From Saprospiraceae bacterium (lineage in GTDB: Bacteria; Bacteroidota; Bacteroidia; Chitinophagales; Saprospiraceae): a DNA stretch of 17,383 nucleotides. Made by a program: the position numbers and the translations under genes. Numbering within the stretch: position 1 is the stretch's first letter; each line of letters begins with the position of its first letter. The notes under the pieces are model-generated. The model was not told the DNA's origin. It was given only the letters and a program-made list of their open reading frames with translations, and did not search any database. The DNA lies in NCBI GenBank assembly GCA_013361075.1, contig JABWAJ010000041.1:1-17383 (forward strand), written 5' to 3'. Shown piece after piece: positions 15,645 to 17,383 of the stretch.

Positions 15645-16780
15645 GTGAAGTAATAAAATTTACAAACCTTAAAGCTATTGCCACACACTTCCGTAAGGAC
15701 TTGACAGGCGACCACAGACCACTAAAAGAGTTGGTGCTTTTCTTTGCTCATAACGGCACAGGGAAAACACGCCTTTCGATGGAATTCAAAGAAGATGGTA
15801 AGGTATATGATGGTGAAGGCAATGTAACTTCAAGAGATACGCTTTACTTTAATGCATTTACAGAAGATTTATTCTCCTGGCATAACGACCTTGTAAATGA
15901 CACAGACAGGTATTTAAAACTAAATACCGATTCGGTATTTTTTGACGGCTTACGAGAATTGGAGTTAGACGCTAAAATTGAATCCTTTTTTCATAATTAC
16001 GTTGACTTGCAATTCAACATTGACTATGAAAATGCAACAGTTAGATTTTCGAGAAGCATCATAGTTGGAGAAACAGAACAAACAATTGAGAACATCAAAA
16101 TTTCAAGAGGAGAAGAAACGCTTTTTATTTGGTGCTTCTTTTTAGCGATTTGCCAATTAGCCATTGACAAAGACCCTGCATACGATTGGGTAAAATACAT
16201 TTACATTGATGACCCTATTTCATCATTAGACGAAAACAATGCCATTGCCATAGCTTGCGATTTAGCCAACCTTCTTACTACGGAGGGCAGCGAAATAAAA
16301 ACAGTAATTTCAACGCATCACAGTTTATTTTTTAATGTATTGTTCAATGAATTTGGCAGAAAGGTTAAAAACAAACGCTACTTTTTGCATTTCAAAGATC
16401 CAAACGATTATGCTTTGCAAGACACAGGCGATACACCGTTCTTTCACCACATCGCCACCATCAGTGAACTCAAAAAGGTAGTAGAATCAGATAAAATCTT
16501 CACCTATCATTTCAATGCATTGCGAAGCATTCTTGAAAAAACAGCAAGTTTTTTCGGGTATGATAAAATTGATAAATGCATTCATGGCTTAGAAGATGAA
16601 GTTCTTTTTGAAAGGGCTTTGCAATTATTCAGTCATGGCAAATACTCAATTTTTGACCCACAAGAAATGATTGGCGATAACAAAGAATTATTCAAACGAA
16701 TTTTAAACGGGTTTCTTGCAAAATACGAATTCCATTTTCCTGAAATCTTTAACGAACCAACTCCAGCAGCAACAGCATGA
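15641..16780 (+). CDS. PrrC-like ABC-ATPase / candidate anticodon nuclease in R-M operon
   Basis: 379 aa (E. coli PrrC is about 396). Seen: Walker A AHNGTGKT 36-43, with Ala in place of the first Gly; ABC-type signature ISRGEE 154-159; Walker B with double acid YIYIDDPISSLD 186-197; H-loop STHH 224-227. A C-terminal helical domain carries Arg295-x3-Glu299 (LRSILEK) and His332 (FSHGKY). PrrC uses Arg320, Glu324 and His356 for tRNA cleavage: R-x3-E is identical and the Glu-His distance is 33 here against 32. PrrC also lies inside a type I R-M operon, next to hsdS. Inference: a nuclease held silent by the HsdRMS complex and released when a phage disables restriction, cutting a tRNA anticodon loop. 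Genes overlap by ATGA at both ends. It could instead be another AAA_13-type ATPase with a HEPN-like tail; the target tRNA is unknown. Confidence 0.75.
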   Translation: MSEVIKFTNLKAIATHFRKDLTGDHRPLKELVLFFAHNGTGKTRLSMEFKEDGKVYDGEGNVTSRDTLYFNAFTEDLFSWHNDLVNDTDRYLKLNTDSVFFDGLRELELDAKIESFFHNYVDLQFNIDYENATVRFSRSIIVGETEQTIENIKISRGEETLFIWCFFLAICQLAIDKDPAYDWVKYIYIDDPISSLDENNAIAIACDLANLLTTEGSEIKTVISTHHSLFFNVLFNEFGRKVKNKRYFLHFKDPNDYALQDTGDTPFFHHIATISELKKVVESDKIFTYHFNALRSILEKTASFFGYDKIDKCIHGLEDEVLFERALQLFSHGKYSIFDPQEMIGDNKELFKRILNGFLAKYEFHFPEIFNEPTPAATA

Positions 16781-17383
16781 CAGAAAATAATCAAACACAA
16801 TTAGGCAATACACTTTGGAAAATCGCAGACGAATTGCGTGGAGCAATGAACGCTGACCAGTTCCGAGATTATATGCTTTCATTTTTGTTCTTGCGTTATT
16901 TAAGCGACAACTACGAAGCAGCAGCCAAAAAGGAATTAGGGAAAGATTATCCCATTTTGAAGGACAACGACAAGCGGACACCGCTTGCTGTGTGGTATGA
17001 ACAGAACAAAGCCGATGTGGCAGAGTTTGAAAAACAAATGCGGAGAAAAGTTCACTATGTTATTGAGCCTTCTCATTTATGGAACAGCATTGCCGAATTG
17101 GCTAAAACCCAAAGCAAAGAATTACTTCATACCCTGCAGGATGGTTTTAAATACATCGAAAACGAATCTTTTGAAAGCACCTTTCAAGGTTTGTTTTCCG
17201 AAATCAATTTAGATTCTGATAAACTCGGTAAGAACTACGAAGAACGAAATAAAAAACTCTGTAATGTCATTCAGACCATTGCAGAAGGGATAAAAGCATT
17301 TGACAAAGGACAAAGTGTTGACTACTTAGGCGATGCTTACGAATTTTTAATTGGAAAATTTGCAGCAGGTTCAGGACAAAAAG
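16777..17383 (+). CDS. hsdM: Type I R-M methyltransferase subunit, N-terminal part (3' end outside window)
   Basis: The frame is open from ATG 16777 to the window end (202 codons). The ATG overlaps the stop of the PrrC-like gene (ATGA, 16777-16780). Seen: the HsdM N-terminal helical domain with LGNTLWKIADELRGAM, FRDYMLSFLFLRYLSDNYE, SIAELAK and YLGDAYEFLIGKFAAGSGQK. The last residues stand directly before the expected adenine-methyltransferase fold, so the SAM-binding and NPPF/Y motifs are not visible and catalytic integrity cannot be judged. Role: N6-adenine methylation of the target chosen by HsdS. The similarity is to the type IC (EcoR124) group, agreeing with hsdR. Being last in the operon is unusual, since hsdM more often precedes hsdS. 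Confidence 0.94.
   Translation, partial: MTENNQTQLGNTLWKIADELRGAMNADQFRDYMLSFLFLRYLSDNYEAAAKKELGKDYPILKDNDKRTPLAVWYEQNKADVAEFEKQMRRKVHYVIEPSHLWNSIAELAKTQSKELLHTLQDGFKYIENESFESTFQGLFSEINLDSDKLGKNYEERNKKLCNVIQTIAEGIKAFDKGQSVDYLGDAYEFLIGKFAAGSGQK

Overview
The window looks like a Bacteroidota chromosome, possibly a Saprospiria-type lineage. The grounds are an A-rich, mostly Shine-Dalgarno-poor start context, TAnnTTTG-like promoter boxes, an outer-membrane TonB receptor, a DUF481-like barrel and protein family preferences. The species cannot be fixed from sequence alone. No tRNA, rRNA or CRISPR array was seen.

Left part (1-10448, moderately GC-rich, housekeeping and signalling). (i) The 3' end of icmF, a fused isobutyryl-CoA mutase. 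(ii) A membrane-anchored PAS-GAF-PAS hybrid histidine kinase with a C-terminal receiver, overlapping by 20 bp and convergent with (iii) a small F420-reductase-like NAD(P)-binding protein on the minus strand. (iv) A minus-strand DUF481-like outer-membrane barrel. (v) A divergent intergenic region with several small inverted repeats. (vi) A two-gene plus-strand unit: a TonB-dependent receptor followed 7 bp later by a class III adenylate cyclase with a predicted periplasmic TPR and coiled-coil region, one membrane helix and a cytoplasmic catalytic domain. The cyclase keeps all expected catalytic and ATP-specifying residues.

Middle (10449-10952). A roughly 500 bp non-coding stretch where composition drops toward AT-rich. 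It holds a 7-bp-arm inverted repeat and, at its right end, a perfect Bacteroidota -7 box just before hsdR.

Right part (10953-17383, AT-rich, a horizontally acquired type I restriction-modification island resembling the type IC/EcoR124 and prr group). The order is hsdR, GxxExxY, hsdS, a PrrC-like ATPase/anticodon nuclease candidate, then hsdM (cut by the window end just before its catalytic domain). hsdS/prrC-like and prrC-like/hsdM each overlap by the 4 bases ATGA.

Two observations stand out. First, the GxxExxY gene is bounded by an 18-bp inverted repeat (17/18 matches). Removing 13911-14370 exactly would join hsdR to hsdS with the same ATGA stop/start overlap used at the other two junctions, so the gene looks like a 460-bp cassette inserted into a pre-existing operon. 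Second, the gene between hsdS and hsdM has an ABC-type ATPase core followed by an R-x3-E ... H triad spaced almost as in the E. coli PrrC anticodon nuclease. This suggests a second-line, translation-shutting anti-phage toxin guarded by the R-M complex.
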